From: JACKCP01 sp034007295
GTDB taxonomy: Bacteria; Desulfobacterota; Desulfobacteria; Desulfobacterales; JACKCP01
Reading direction: 5' to 3'
NCBI GenBank assembly: GCA_034007295.1
Contig: JAVERC010000047.1
Location: forward strand, 1 to 24,819
DNA: 24,819 bases
Shown here: piece by piece, positions 13,916-21,997 of the stretch
How the letters are laid out: the number at the start of each line of letters is the position of its first letter
Position numbering within the stretch: the first letter of the stretch is position 1
Notes under the pieces: generated by a model
Databases searched by the model: none
What the model saw: the letters and a program-made list of their open reading frames with translations, nothing else
Told to the model about the DNA's origin: nothing
Position numbers and translations under genes: made by a program

Positions 13916-14809
13916 ATGATTTCAAAAGAAGAACTCAAAAAAATAAAGAAACTCCATTTAAAGACCTCTCTTATGGTAAGTGCTGCAATGAGCGGGCAGT
14001 ACAGGTCTGTATTCAGAGGTTCGGGGATGGAGTTTGAGGAAGTAAGGGAATATAAGCCGGGAGACGATGTAAGGGCAATTGACTGGAAGGTTTCAGCAAG
14101 GATGAACAGGCCTTATATAAAGGTTTTCAGGGAAGAAAGAGAGGCTTGTGTAATTATAATGATAGATATGAGTTCCTCCGGAATTTTTACAAGTTCTTTC
14201 ATGACAAAAACTGAAAAAGCAGCTGAATTTGCAGCTGTTGCAGCATATGCTGCAATAAAAAATAATGACAGGGCAGGGCTTATTCTTTTTACAGATGATG
14301 TAGAACTTTATCTTCCTCCGAAAAAAGGTGTTTCCCATGTATGGAGGCTTATTAAGGAAATTTATACCTTTGAAAGGAAAAAAGGCCTTAAAACAGATAT
14401 TTCAAAGGCATTGAATTTTTTTTCAAAGGTTTCAGGGTCAAAAACAATCTGCTTTCTTGTTTCGGATTTTATTTCAGATGATTTTTATCATGAACTTAAA
14501 ATGGCAAAAAAAGACAATCAGATTATTGGTGTTAAAATAAGTGATAAAAACGATTTTTCCTTTCCTGAAAAAGGGCTTGTTTCTTTTCTTGACCCTGAAA
14601 CAGACCAAAAAGTTTTTTTTGATTTAAGCTCCAAAAAAGAGAAAAATCTTTTAATTAAAAAAGGGCTTGAGTTTGAAAATAATTTAAAGAAAAAATTTCA
14701 AAAAATTAACTCGGATCTTTTAATTCTTGATACAGATCAGTCTTCAGCTGATTTTTTGATAAATTATTTCAGATTCAGGCATATGAGGGTACAAAAAACC
14801 CATGGATAA
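13916..14809 (+). CDS. DUF58 domain protein (vWA-like)
   Basis: The 297-aa protein has the DUF58 core FEEVREYKPGDDVRAIDWKVSAR (40-62) followed by a von Willebrand A-like fold with a metal site DMSSS (84-88). No membrane helix or signal peptide is seen, so it is probably cytoplasmic and may be the direct partner of MoxR. It starts 6 bp after moxR and overlaps the next gene by 8 bp. No clear Shine-Dalgarno is present, so translation is likely coupled to moxR. DUF58 next to MoxR is the standard arrangement for these loci. Confidence 0.88.
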   Translation: MISKEELKKIKKLHLKTSLMVSAAMSGQYRSVFRGSGMEFEEVREYKPGDDVRAIDWKVSARMNRPYIKVFREEREACVIIMIDMSSSGIFTSSFMTKTEKAAEFAAVAAYAAIKNNDRAGLILFTDDVELYLPPKKGVSHVWRLIKEIYTFERKKGLKTDISKALNFFSKVSGSKTICFLVSDFISDDFYHELKMAKKDNQIIGVKISDKNDFSFPEKGLVSFLDPETDQKVFFDLSSKKEKNLLIKKGLEFENNLKKKFQKINSDLLILDTDQSSADFLINYFRFRHMRVQKTHG

Positions 14810-15326
14810 TTTGGATATTGCAAAACAAATGGCTGATATTAAAGGGCTTGCAGAGTTTGATAAAGGTTTTGACCCTTTTTTGCTGATTGCCGTTATTTTA
14901 ATTTCAGCAGCAGTAATTTTATTGTTTTTTCTGTTAAAAAAAATCAAATCAAAGAAAAATCAGCCTGAAAAAATTTTATATGAAAAAATTATAATTGATG
15001 ATCTTGAAAAAATTAAAACTGACCTGGTAAATGATTTAAAGGAAAAATGGACAGGGCTTTTTATTGTTTTTAAAAAATATCTCGGCCTTAAATTAGACAG
15101 CGATTTTTCGGCAATGTCTGAAAAAGAGATTATGAGAAAAACAGAAGTTCTTTTTTTTGCTGATGATTTTGAAAAAATTATGGGATTTTTAAATAATTGT
15201 GAAAAAATAAGGTTTTCTGATTCAAAGGTTTATGACAAAAAAACCTTTGATTTTTTTTATTTATATATAAAAGAATTTATTGTTTCAGATATTAAAAATT
15301 TAAAATCGAAAAAAGATCAAATATAA
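14802..15326 (+). CDS. DUF4381-like membrane protein of the MoxR/Bat operon
   Basis: This 174-aa protein has a 24-residue N-terminal part, one membrane helix (about 25-45: PFLLIAVILISAAVILLFFLL), a basic stop-transfer stretch KKIKSKK, and a helical soluble domain with KWTGLFIVFKKYLGLK. Similar one-helix proteins (DUF4381 family) sit between the DUF58 and BatA genes in other Bat loci; similarity here is by position, topology and length more than by residue identity. It overlaps the DUF58 gene by 8 bp and ends 2 bp before batA, so it is firmly in the operon. Confidence 0.6.
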   Translation: MDNLDIAKQMADIKGLAEFDKGFDPFLLIAVILISAAVILLFFLLKKIKSKKNQPEKILYEKIIIDDLEKIKTDLVNDLKEKWTGLFIVFKKYLGLKLDSDFSAMSEKEIMRKTEVLFFADDFEKIMGFLNNCEKIRFSDSKVYDKKTFDFFYLYIKEFIVSDIKNLKSKKDQI

Positions 15327-15328
15327 AA

Positions 15329-16309
15329 ATGTTTGAGTTTGAATTCCCCATATATTTATTTTTGCTTTTAATTATTCCTTTTTTTTATTTGATTGAAAAA
15401 AAATCAGAACCTGGTTTTTTCCTGAGAAGTCATCCGTTCAGTTTAAAGTCTGGAAATCTTTTGTTTTTTCACCTGAATACTTTTTTGAAATATCTTGCAC
15501 TTTTATTTCTTGTTATTGCACTTGCAAATCCGCGCATTGGAGAACAAAAAACTTTTTATGACTCAAAAGGGGTAAATATAGTTCTTGCCTTAGATGTTTC
15601 AGGAAGCATGAGAGCAAGGGACATGGATGAATCCATGACCCTATCAAGACTTGATGTATTAAAGGAAATTGTTTCAGACTTTATAAAAAAAAGGGAAGGC
15701 GACAGAATAGGAATTGTTGTTTTTGGAACCCATGCCTTTACTCTTCTTCCTCTTACACGGGATTACAGTTCAATAGATTTTTTTATAGATAAAATTCTTA
15801 TTGGAATGGCCGGAGAAAATACTGCAATAGGCGATGCAATAGCAGTGTCTTCAAAAAGGCTTGAAGATATTGAAAGCAAAAATAATATAATTATTCTTGT
15901 TACAGACGGAGAAAGCAACAGCGGTGAAATTCCGCCAAAGCCTGCTGCACAAAAAGCAGGTGAAAAAAATATTAAAATTTATACAATTGGAATAGGAACT
16001 ACAGGCTATGCTCCTTTTCCGGTAAAAGACTTTTTTGGAAGGGAAGTTTTAAGAAAGGGAAGAGTTTCAATAGATGAAGAGCTTTTAAAAGAAATTGCAA
16101 AAAAAGCAGACGGACTTTATTTTAATGCAAAAAACAGAAAAGAGCTTGAAAATATATACAAAAATATCAATGAACTTGAAAAGACAACTGTAAAAGTTGA
16201 AATTTTTGATACAGATAATGAGTATTATCTTAATTTTTTATTTATTTCTCTTTTTTTATTTTTGCTGAGTATTTTTTTAACCCACAAAAGATTAATTGAA
16301 ATACCATGA
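15329..16309 (+). CDS. batA: BatA, vWA-domain membrane protein
   Basis: The 326-aa inner-membrane protein has two N-terminal helices (about 8-22 and 53-67), a vWA domain with an intact MIDAS motif DVSGSM (89-94), GDRIGIVVFG, LPLTRDY, the second metal loop TAIGDAI and VTDGESNSG, then a C-terminal helix at about 302-320. This is the standard BatA plan, with the vWA domain probably on the periplasmic side. It overlaps batBC by 4 bp (ATGA), so translation is coupled. Bat proteins were linked to oxidative-stress tolerance in Bacteroides; the exact job is unsettled. Confidence 0.9.
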   Translation: MFEFEFPIYLFLLLIIPFFYLIEKKSEPGFFLRSHPFSLKSGNLLFFHLNTFLKYLALLFLVIALANPRIGEQKTFYDSKGVNIVLALDVSGSMRARDMDESMTLSRLDVLKEIVSDFIKKREGDRIGIVVFGTHAFTLLPLTRDYSSIDFFIDKILIGMAGENTAIGDAIAVSSKRLEDIESKNNIIILVTDGESNSGEIPPKPAAQKAGEKNIKIYTIGIGTTGYAPFPVKDFFGREVLRKGRVSIDEELLKEIAKKADGLYFNAKNRKELENIYKNINELEKTTVKVEIFDTDNEYYLNFLFISLFLFLLSIFLTHKRLIEIP

Positions 16310-18138
16310 AGTTTTTATATCCTCAATATTTATGGCTTTTAATTTTTATTTTGGCTGTCACAGCTCTTTTTATTTATTCAAGGATGCAGAGGAAAAAGAT
16401 TATAAGTAATTTTTCAAATTCTGAAGCATTAAAAAAAATAACCATTAATAATCTTAATAAAAAAAGATTTTTTTCTGATTTTTTTGCAGGACTTGCTGTA
16501 TTTTTTTTGATTGTTGCAATTCTTGGTCCTGTTACAGGTTATAAAAAAGCCGAAATTTTAAAAAAAGGCGTTGAAATTGTTTTTGTTCTTGATGTTTCAA
16601 AGAGTATGCTTTGCGAAGATGTTAAACCTTCAAGAATCAAAAGGGCCAGACTTGAAATTTCCAATCTGGTGAAAAACTTAAAAGGTGACAAAGCAGGGCT
16701 TGTGGTATTTGCAGGAGATGCTTTTGTTCTTTCTCCCCTTACCCTTGATTACAGAGGTTTTGATCTTTTTCTTGAAAATGTTTCCCCATACACTTTTCCG
16801 GTAGGCGGTACAAATATTTCCAAAGCACTTGAAAAGGCCTTTGGTCTTTTTGATGAAAAAAGCAGTGATTCAAAAGTTGTGATTTTTATTTCAGACGGAG
16901 AGAAAAATACAGGAAAAGATTTGAATTCTCTGGATAAAAAAAAAGATATTGTTGTTTTTACAATTGGAATTGCAACAGAAAAAGGGGGGCCTGTACCTCT
17001 TGAAAATAAAGGTTTTTTAAAGGATGAGCAGGGTAACATTCTAATTTCAAAAAAAGATGACAAAGTTTTAAGGGATGTTTCCAAAAAATTTAAAGGAATG
17101 TATTTTGATGCACAGCAGGGATTTGACCTCAAAAATATTTATGAAAAGCAGATCAGGGAAAAAATGAATTTAAAGGAATTTGAGCAAAAAGAAAATATTG
17201 AAAATACAAGTTCATACAGACTTTTTGGACTGTTTGCTTTTTTTTCAATGATTTTATCTTTTGTATTAAGGAAAAAAATTAATTTTAAAATTTTGGTTTT
17301 TTTACTTATTTTTTTTGTTCCCTGTGAAGGATATTCAAAAAATCTCAAAATAAAAGGACTTGAGAACTATAATAATAAAAATTATGAAAAAGCATACAAT
17401 GACTGGGTAAAAGAGCAGATAGAAAACCCTGATGACATAAAACTTTATTATAATATTGGAAATGCTTCCTATAAAAATAACGACCTTGAAAATGCTCAGA
17501 AAAATTATGAAAAGGTTTATGAATCAGAAAAAGCTCCAGATGATTTAAGGTTTAATTCCCTTTTTAATCTTGCAAATGTCCATCTTTTGAAAGGAAATTA
17601 TGATAAGTCTATAGAGCTCTATGAAAAATATATTGAAAAGTTTCCACAAGACAACGATGCAAAAAAAAATTTAACTCTTGCCAAAATGCTTAAAAACAAA
17701 AAGAAACAGGAAGAAGAAAATAAAGATTCAAAAGATAATGAAAATAAGGAAAACAATAAAAAATCAGGAAATAATGAAGATTCAAAAGATTCAAAAAAAT
17801 CAGATGACAAAAAAGAAGAAGGACAAAATTTAAATAAAGACAAGAATTTTGACAAACCAGAAAATGAACCTTTTAAAGACAATCCTGAAAAAAAAGAAGA
17901 ATCAGATTTAAGCAAACAGGACAAAAATAAAGATAAAGAATTATCTGAAGAGAAAGACAATAAAAATAAGCCTGAAAATGATAATGAAAATAAAGAAGCA
18001 GTTTCCGATTTAAATAAAAAAGAAAATAATTCCCCAAAAAAATTTAATTATGAATATGATCTTTTTAACAAGGTAAAAGACAAACCCATGGGACTTATTC
18101 CATATTATCAAAAAAAAGAAGTTGAAAAGGACTGGTAA
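16306..18138 (+). CDS. batB: BatB-BatC fusion (vWA plus TPR)
   Basis: This 610-aa protein joins two Bat proteins. Residues 1-80 have two helices (6-24, 57-75). Residues 90-280 form a vWA domain with MIDAS DVSKSM (96-101), FAGDAF, GGTNISKAL and ISDGEKNTG. A helix lies at about 305-321. Then comes KINFKILVFLLIFFVPCEGY (325-344), which reads like a signal peptide, followed by two to three TPR units (350-455, with KLYYNIGNASYKNNDLENAQ and FNLANVHLLKGNYDKSIELY) and about 140 residues of Lys/Glu/Asp/Asn-rich low complexity. Batteries of TPR plus an acidic-basic tail match BatC, usually a separate gene. The stop overlaps the batD start (TAATG). Confidence 0.88.
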   Translation: MKFLYPQYLWLLIFILAVTALFIYSRMQRKKIISNFSNSEALKKITINNLNKKRFFSDFFAGLAVFFLIVAILGPVTGYKKAEILKKGVEIVFVLDVSKSMLCEDVKPSRIKRARLEISNLVKNLKGDKAGLVVFAGDAFVLSPLTLDYRGFDLFLENVSPYTFPVGGTNISKALEKAFGLFDEKSSDSKVVIFISDGEKNTGKDLNSLDKKKDIVVFTIGIATEKGGPVPLENKGFLKDEQGNILISKKDDKVLRDVSKKFKGMYFDAQQGFDLKNIYEKQIREKMNLKEFEQKENIENTSSYRLFGLFAFFSMILSFVLRKKINFKILVFLLIFFVPCEGYSKNLKIKGLENYNNKNYEKAYNDWVKEQIENPDDIKLYYNIGNASYKNNDLENAQKNYEKVYESEKAPDDLRFNSLFNLANVHLLKGNYDKSIELYEKYIEKFPQDNDAKKNLTLAKMLKNKKKQEEENKDSKDNENKENNKKSGNNEDSKDSKKSDDKKEEGQNLNKDKNFDKPENEPFKDNPEKKEESDLSKQDKNKDKELSEEKDNKNKPENDNENKEAVSDLNKKENNSPKKFNYEYDLFNKVKDKPMGLIPYYQKKEVEKDW

Positions 18139-19826
18139 TGAAAAGAGTTTTGTTTTCCTCTATAATTATATTTCTTATTTTTTTAAACAGCTTTTGTTTT
18201 GCTTCAGGTGCAGCCATACGAGCTGACAGAACAGACGTAAAGACAAATGAAACATTTAATATTATTGTAAGCGTTGAAAATGCAAAAGGAAGCGTTAACC
18301 TTCCCCAAATTGAAGGATTAAAGGTTCTTTCATCATCAACAAGTTCAAGCATAAGAATAATAAACGGAAAACGTGAAGAAAAAATTATTTATACATTCAA
18401 TGTTCTTCCTGTAAAAGAAGGAAAAATTATTGTTCCTCCATTTGAAATTGAAACAAATAAGGGGAGTTTTAAAACCAATATCCTTGAAATAAATGTTTCC
18501 AAAACTGATGCCGGAATTCCAGGGAAAGACAATTTTTTTGCCAGGGCTTTTATTTCAGACAGTTCGCCTTATGTAAGCGAGGCAGTTGAGTTTAAAATTG
18601 TAATTTATTCTGATGAAAGTGTATTGAAAATTGGATTTGAAGAGCCTGGTTTTAAAAATTTTAAGGCAGAAAGACAAGATGACAGAACATATTCTAAAAT
18701 TATTGGAAACAAAACATATACAGTATCAGAAATCGTTTATTCACTTTATCCTTATATAATAACAAATGGAGATATTGCACCTGTAAGAATTGAGGCTCAG
18801 ACAGGTCGCAAGGCAGCAAGGCAAAACAACCCTTTTTTTAATGATCCATTTTTCAGTGACCCGGGATTTTCAACTTTTCAGACTTCCAAAAAAATTATTT
18901 TTACACAAGCTTTACCATACAATATAAAAGAACTTCCAAAAAACAGCTTAAATTCTTTTTTTTCAAACATAATCGGCCGGATTTCCGCATCTGCAGATAT
19001 GGATAAAAAAACAATTTCAGCAGATGATTTCATCAATTACAGGATAAGGGTAAAAGGAATTGGCAACCTTTCTGATATAAAGCTTCCTGAAATTTACAGC
19101 ACAGATGATTTTAAAATTTATCCTGATAATCCAAAATTTGAATTAAAAAAATCTTCAAAGGGTGAAGAAGGTGAAATTATATTTAATTATGCCGTTGTTC
19201 CATCAAAATCAGGAACCTTTGAAATTCCAGCCCTGAAATTTTGTTTTTTTGATCCAGAAAAGGAAAAATGGATTGATATTGAAATTGAGAAAAAAACTTT
19301 TCTGGTAACAGGTGAAATTGAGAAAAATCATGAAAAAAATGAAAATATGGAAAAAAAAGTCATAGAAAAAAAAGAGGATAAAAAAATAAAAAAACCAATA
19401 ATAAGGGATGATATAATTTATTTAAAGGAACAAAAGGAAACCATGTTTTCTTCGGTTCCGGATTATTCTTTATTTTTAAAGCTTTATATTGCAACAGGTT
19501 TTTGCTTTTGTCTTTTTTTAATGTTTAGAAAAATAAGTCCTTCAGTATTTTCAAAAAATATAAGAACTGTATGTCTTAAAAAGCTTGGTAGTATTGAAAA
19601 GAAAAATTCTGAAAAGAAAAATATCCATGAACTTAGATTTGTTTTAAATAATTATTTTCTGGAGAAGTATGGTGAAACAGTTGAAACCTTTATCTCTAAA
19701 ACAGATGACGATGAAATAAAAAAATATTTATCAGAACTTGAATTTGCAGAATTTTCCGGCAAAAATACAGACTTTGATTTGAAAAATCTGGTTTTAAAGG
19801 GAAAAAATCTTATTAAAAGGTTTTAA
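18138..19826 (+). CDS. batD: BatD, periplasmic protein with membrane anchor
   Basis: The 562-aa protein opens with a clear signal peptide (MKRVLFSSIIIFLIFLNSFCFA, cut near residue 22). The mature part starts AIRADRTDVKTNETFNIIVSVENAKG, typical of the oxygen-tolerance BatD beta-sandwich repeats, with later SPYVSEAVEFKIVIYS and FINYRIRVKGIGNLSDIKLP marking further Ig-like units. A charged Lys/Glu linker (about 394-425) leads to a membrane helix (about 441-460) and a cytoplasmic helical tail of about 100 residues. It starts in the TAATG overlap with batBC and ends 2 bp before batE. Confidence 0.88.
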   Translation: MKRVLFSSIIIFLIFLNSFCFASGAAIRADRTDVKTNETFNIIVSVENAKGSVNLPQIEGLKVLSSSTSSSIRIINGKREEKIIYTFNVLPVKEGKIIVPPFEIETNKGSFKTNILEINVSKTDAGIPGKDNFFARAFISDSSPYVSEAVEFKIVIYSDESVLKIGFEEPGFKNFKAERQDDRTYSKIIGNKTYTVSEIVYSLYPYIITNGDIAPVRIEAQTGRKAARQNNPFFNDPFFSDPGFSTFQTSKKIIFTQALPYNIKELPKNSLNSFFSNIIGRISASADMDKKTISADDFINYRIRVKGIGNLSDIKLPEIYSTDDFKIYPDNPKFELKKSSKGEEGEIIFNYAVVPSKSGTFEIPALKFCFFDPEKEKWIDIEIEKKTFLVTGEIEKNHEKNENMEKKVIEKKEDKKIKKPIIRDDIIYLKEQKETMFSSVPDYSLFLKLYIATGFCFCLFLMFRKISPSVFSKNIRTVCLKKLGSIEKKNSEKKNIHELRFVLNNYFLEKYGETVETFISKTDDDEIKKYLSELEFAEFSGKNTDFDLKNLVLKGKNLIKRF

Positions 19827-19828
19827 AA

Positions 19829-20545
19829 ATGTTTAGGAAATTTTTTTATCTATTTATTTTATCGGGTTTTATTTTAAGTCCTGTTTGTGCTTTTGCAGAC
19901 TTTGAAAAAGCTTTGAAATTTTATAATGATAATCACTATGAAAAGGCAGTTGAGCTTTTTCAGGCAGAGGCTGATAATTTTAAACTTACAGGTGAACTGG
20001 CCTTTAATATTGGTAATTGTTTTTTTAAGCTTGAAAAATATGGTCAGGCTTTGCAGTGGTATAAAAAGGCAGAAAAATATCTTTTTTATGATCCTGATCT
20101 TAAATTCAATATGGACGTTTGTAATACAAAACTTTCGGTTAATGATAAAAATCAGAAATTTTTTACAGATAAATTGTTTTTTTTAAGAACTTATTTTTCT
20201 GAATTTTTTATAAATATTTTATCACTGGTATTTTTTTGCTTATTTCTTTTTTTAATTTTATTTAAGAAAAAATTTATTATTTTTAAAATAATTACTGGAA
20301 TTTTAAGTTTTTATTTAATTTTAAGCTGTATAAATTATTTTCTTGAGTATAATATTTTTAAAAAAGGTGTTGTTATTACTGATTCCAGAATTTATTCAGC
20401 CTATAGTTCAAAATCATCAATACTTTTTTCTCTTAAAGAAGGTTCTTTTGTTAAAATTTATAAATGCGAAAAAGGTTTTTGTAAAATTTTAACAATTGAC
20501 GGTAAGCCAGGCTGGATAGATAAGTCAGGCCTTGGTTTTATTTGA
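19829..20545 (+). CDS. batE: BatE, TPR and SH3-like membrane protein
   Basis: The 238-aa protein has an N-terminal signal peptide (cut after about residue 23, CAFA), TPR repeats in the periplasm (about 24-95, KALKFYNDNHYEKAVELF and LAFNIGNCFFKLEKYGQALQ), two hydrophobic segments (about 125-150 and 152-170), and an SH3-like end (about 178-238) with KEGSFVKIYKCEKGFCKI and PGWIDKSGLGFI. This is the BatE layout. It is the last recognised Bat gene of the run; the next gene follows after 25 bp with no terminator in between. Confidence 0.85.
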   Translation: MFRKFFYLFILSGFILSPVCAFADFEKALKFYNDNHYEKAVELFQAEADNFKLTGELAFNIGNCFFKLEKYGQALQWYKKAEKYLFYDPDLKFNMDVCNTKLSVNDKNQKFFTDKLFFLRTYFSEFFINILSLVFFCLFLFLILFKKKFIIFKIITGILSFYLILSCINYFLEYNIFKKGVVITDSRIYSAYSSKSSILFSLKEGSFVKIYKCEKGFCKILTIDGKPGWIDKSGLGFI

Positions 20546-20570
20546 TTAAAGTTAAAGAAATTTTATTATT

Positions 20571-20891
20571 ATGGCGAAATGCAGTTTATGCGGCAGGGAA
20601 AAAGGTCTTTCAGACTCATGTGTAAAACACTTCATAAGAATTGACGGAGTTTTTTATGAACCGATTCCTTACAAGGCAAAAAACAAAACTTTATATGAAA
20701 TTCATAATAATATAAAAAAAAGATGTCCCCACTGCGGTGTGCTTGAAGGCGGATATCATCATGTTGGATGCATTTTTGAAATTTGTCCAAAATGTTTTAA
20801 ATTCTGGCTTTCCTGCAATTGTTTTGGAATTAAGACTTTAAAATGTAAAGAAGAACCAAAAGTAGTTTATTTAGAAAAATACAGGCATTGA
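20571..20891 (+). CDS. Cys-rich zinc-binding protein, unknown
   Basis: This 106-aa protein holds 11 Cys residues. An N-terminal CSLC (4-7) with Cys17 looks like half of a zinc site. The middle has CPHC (52-55), GGYHHVGC (60-67), CPKC (72-75) and a CNC pair (82-84), a pattern found in several small bacterial metal-binding proteins (C-P-x-C-G-V-x-x-G-x-H-H-x-G-C). It is probably cytoplasmic and structural zinc is likely; no enzyme motif is visible. It lies 25 bp downstream of batE on the same strand and may be co-transcribed. Function not recognised. Confidence 0.65.
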   Translation: MAKCSLCGREKGLSDSCVKHFIRIDGVFYEPIPYKAKNKTLYEIHNNIKKRCPHCGVLEGGYHHVGCIFEICPKCFKFWLSCNCFGIKTLKCKEEPKVVYLEKYRH

Positions 20892-20931
20892 TTTTTTGGA
20901 TTTAATTGAAACATATACATCGGAGACTAAA

Positions 20932-21114
20932 ATGTATTTTATATTTGGGATACTTGTTGTTTTGGGAATTGTTTATTTTGTATTTTTTTCAAAGAAAAAA
21001 AAAGCAGAAGAGTTTGAAGATCAAGAAGAGCAAATAGATGCTTCCTATGAATGCAATGTTTGTGATGACAACAACTGCTATTGCGAAAAAATTGATGATG
21101 AAAATGAAGATTAA
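20932..21114 (+). CDS. One-helix membrane protein with a Cys cluster
   Basis: The 60-aa protein has an N-terminal membrane helix (2-19), KKKK, then an acidic tail with Cys41, Cys44, Cys49 and Cys51 (C-x2-C-x4-C-x-C). The four cysteines could bind a metal ion. GGAG lies 6 nt before the ATG at 20932; an in-frame TTG at 20896 has no such site. The stop codon overlaps the lipoprotein start region, so the two are translationally linked. No family recognised. Confidence 0.55.
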   Translation: MYFIFGILVVLGIVYFVFFSKKKKAEEFEDQEEQIDASYECNVCDDNNCYCEKIDDENED

Positions 21115-21982
21115 ATTATTAGTAATTATTTTAATTTTATTTTTTTCATTTTTTGGCTGTTCCGGTTCAGAGCAAAAAGAAGATCCTTTTGAAATAAGGC
21201 TTATAGATGACTGGAGATATACCTATAGAAGAAGTATGATTATTATGAGCATTAAGGCCAATGGAAATTGGGAATCCCAGGTAAGACAGCAGGGACATTT
21301 TTCAGAGGTTGTTCAAAAAAAAGGATCTCAGCGAGGGAAATGGGAACTTGCCAAAAAAAATAAATATTTGAAAATTACAGTTGATTCTGGTGATGAAATT
21401 GAAACCGGCTGGAAACCTGGCAATGATTATGAATATATTATAACCTCACTTTCAGATGAAAAGCTTATCCTCACAAAAGAAGATTCAGGTGCAGAAATGG
21501 AATGGCTTAGGATGAGAGCAAAAAAATCAAGTTCAGGTTCACCAGACGGAGAGCAGTTTATTACAGAACAAAAAATAGATATTGCACCTGTAATAGTAAA
21601 TTTAAAAAAACGAACACCATATTCCAAAGAAAGGTTTGCCTGTCTTGGTTTAAGTTTTATTGAGACCCTTGAAACACCTGTTAAAACAATAGAGGAAATG
21701 ACTGCTGCACCTTTGATACACCCTTCATTAAGAGATGACATAATTTTTTATTTTTCTTCCCTTGAGTATAATGAGATAAAAAATTTTACAAAGGTTAAGG
21801 ATCATATGACAAACCTTGAAAAAATTGCAAATCCATATTTTAAGAGCAGGCTCAAGGAAATTAAGCTTAACAATATTATTATAGCAGCAAGCAAGGGAAG
21901 TCTTGAAGAATTTATAATTCAATATCCAGATCAAATGGTAAGATTTAATATGATCCCTTCACTCCCCCAGGAAACTAAATAA
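21104..21982 (+). CDS. Lipoprotein with lipocalin-like and FliL-like parts
   Basis: The 292-aa protein starts with a lipoprotein signal (LLVIILILFFSFFGC), with Cys19 as the likely lipid-bearing residue. Residues about 30-140 have a Trp/Gly-spaced beta pattern (WRYTYRRSM, IKANGNWESQ, RGKWELAKKNKYLKI, EYIITSLSDEKLILT) like a small lipocalin-like barrel. Residues about 160-275 read like the FliL domain: DIAPVIVNLKKR, a CLGLSFIETL strand, HPSLRDDIIFYFSSL and MTNLEKIANPYFKS. Both assignments are by eye. The ATG at 21104 lies in the preceding gene's end and has a weak Shine-Dalgarno; the longer frame from 21038 overlaps that gene by more and is not used. FliL helps stator function in flagellar motors, but no other flagellar gene is nearby. 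Confidence 0.6.
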   Translation: MKIKLLVIILILFFSFFGCSGSEQKEDPFEIRLIDDWRYTYRRSMIIMSIKANGNWESQVRQQGHFSEVVQKKGSQRGKWELAKKNKYLKITVDSGDEIETGWKPGNDYEYIITSLSDEKLILTKEDSGAEMEWLRMRAKKSSSGSPDGEQFITEQKIDIAPVIVNLKKRTPYSKERFACLGLSFIETLETPVKTIEEMTAAPLIHPSLRDDIIFYFSSLEYNEIKNFTKVKDHMTNLEKIANPYFKSRLKEIKLNNIIIAASKGSLEEFIIQYPDQMVRFNMIPSLPQETK

Positions 21983-21997
21983 TTTTTGGAATTAAAC

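Noticed and set aside
17690..18080. A/G-rich, repeat-looking DNA at the end of batBC
   Set aside because: It has no fixed repeat unit. It is the coding sequence of a Lys/Glu/Asp/Asn-rich tail, usual for BatC, written in A-rich codons.
21038..21103. Longer start of the lipoprotein gene at 21038
   Set aside because: It would add 22 residues before a good lipoprotein signal peptide and hide it, and would overlap most of the Cys-cluster coding end of the previous gene.
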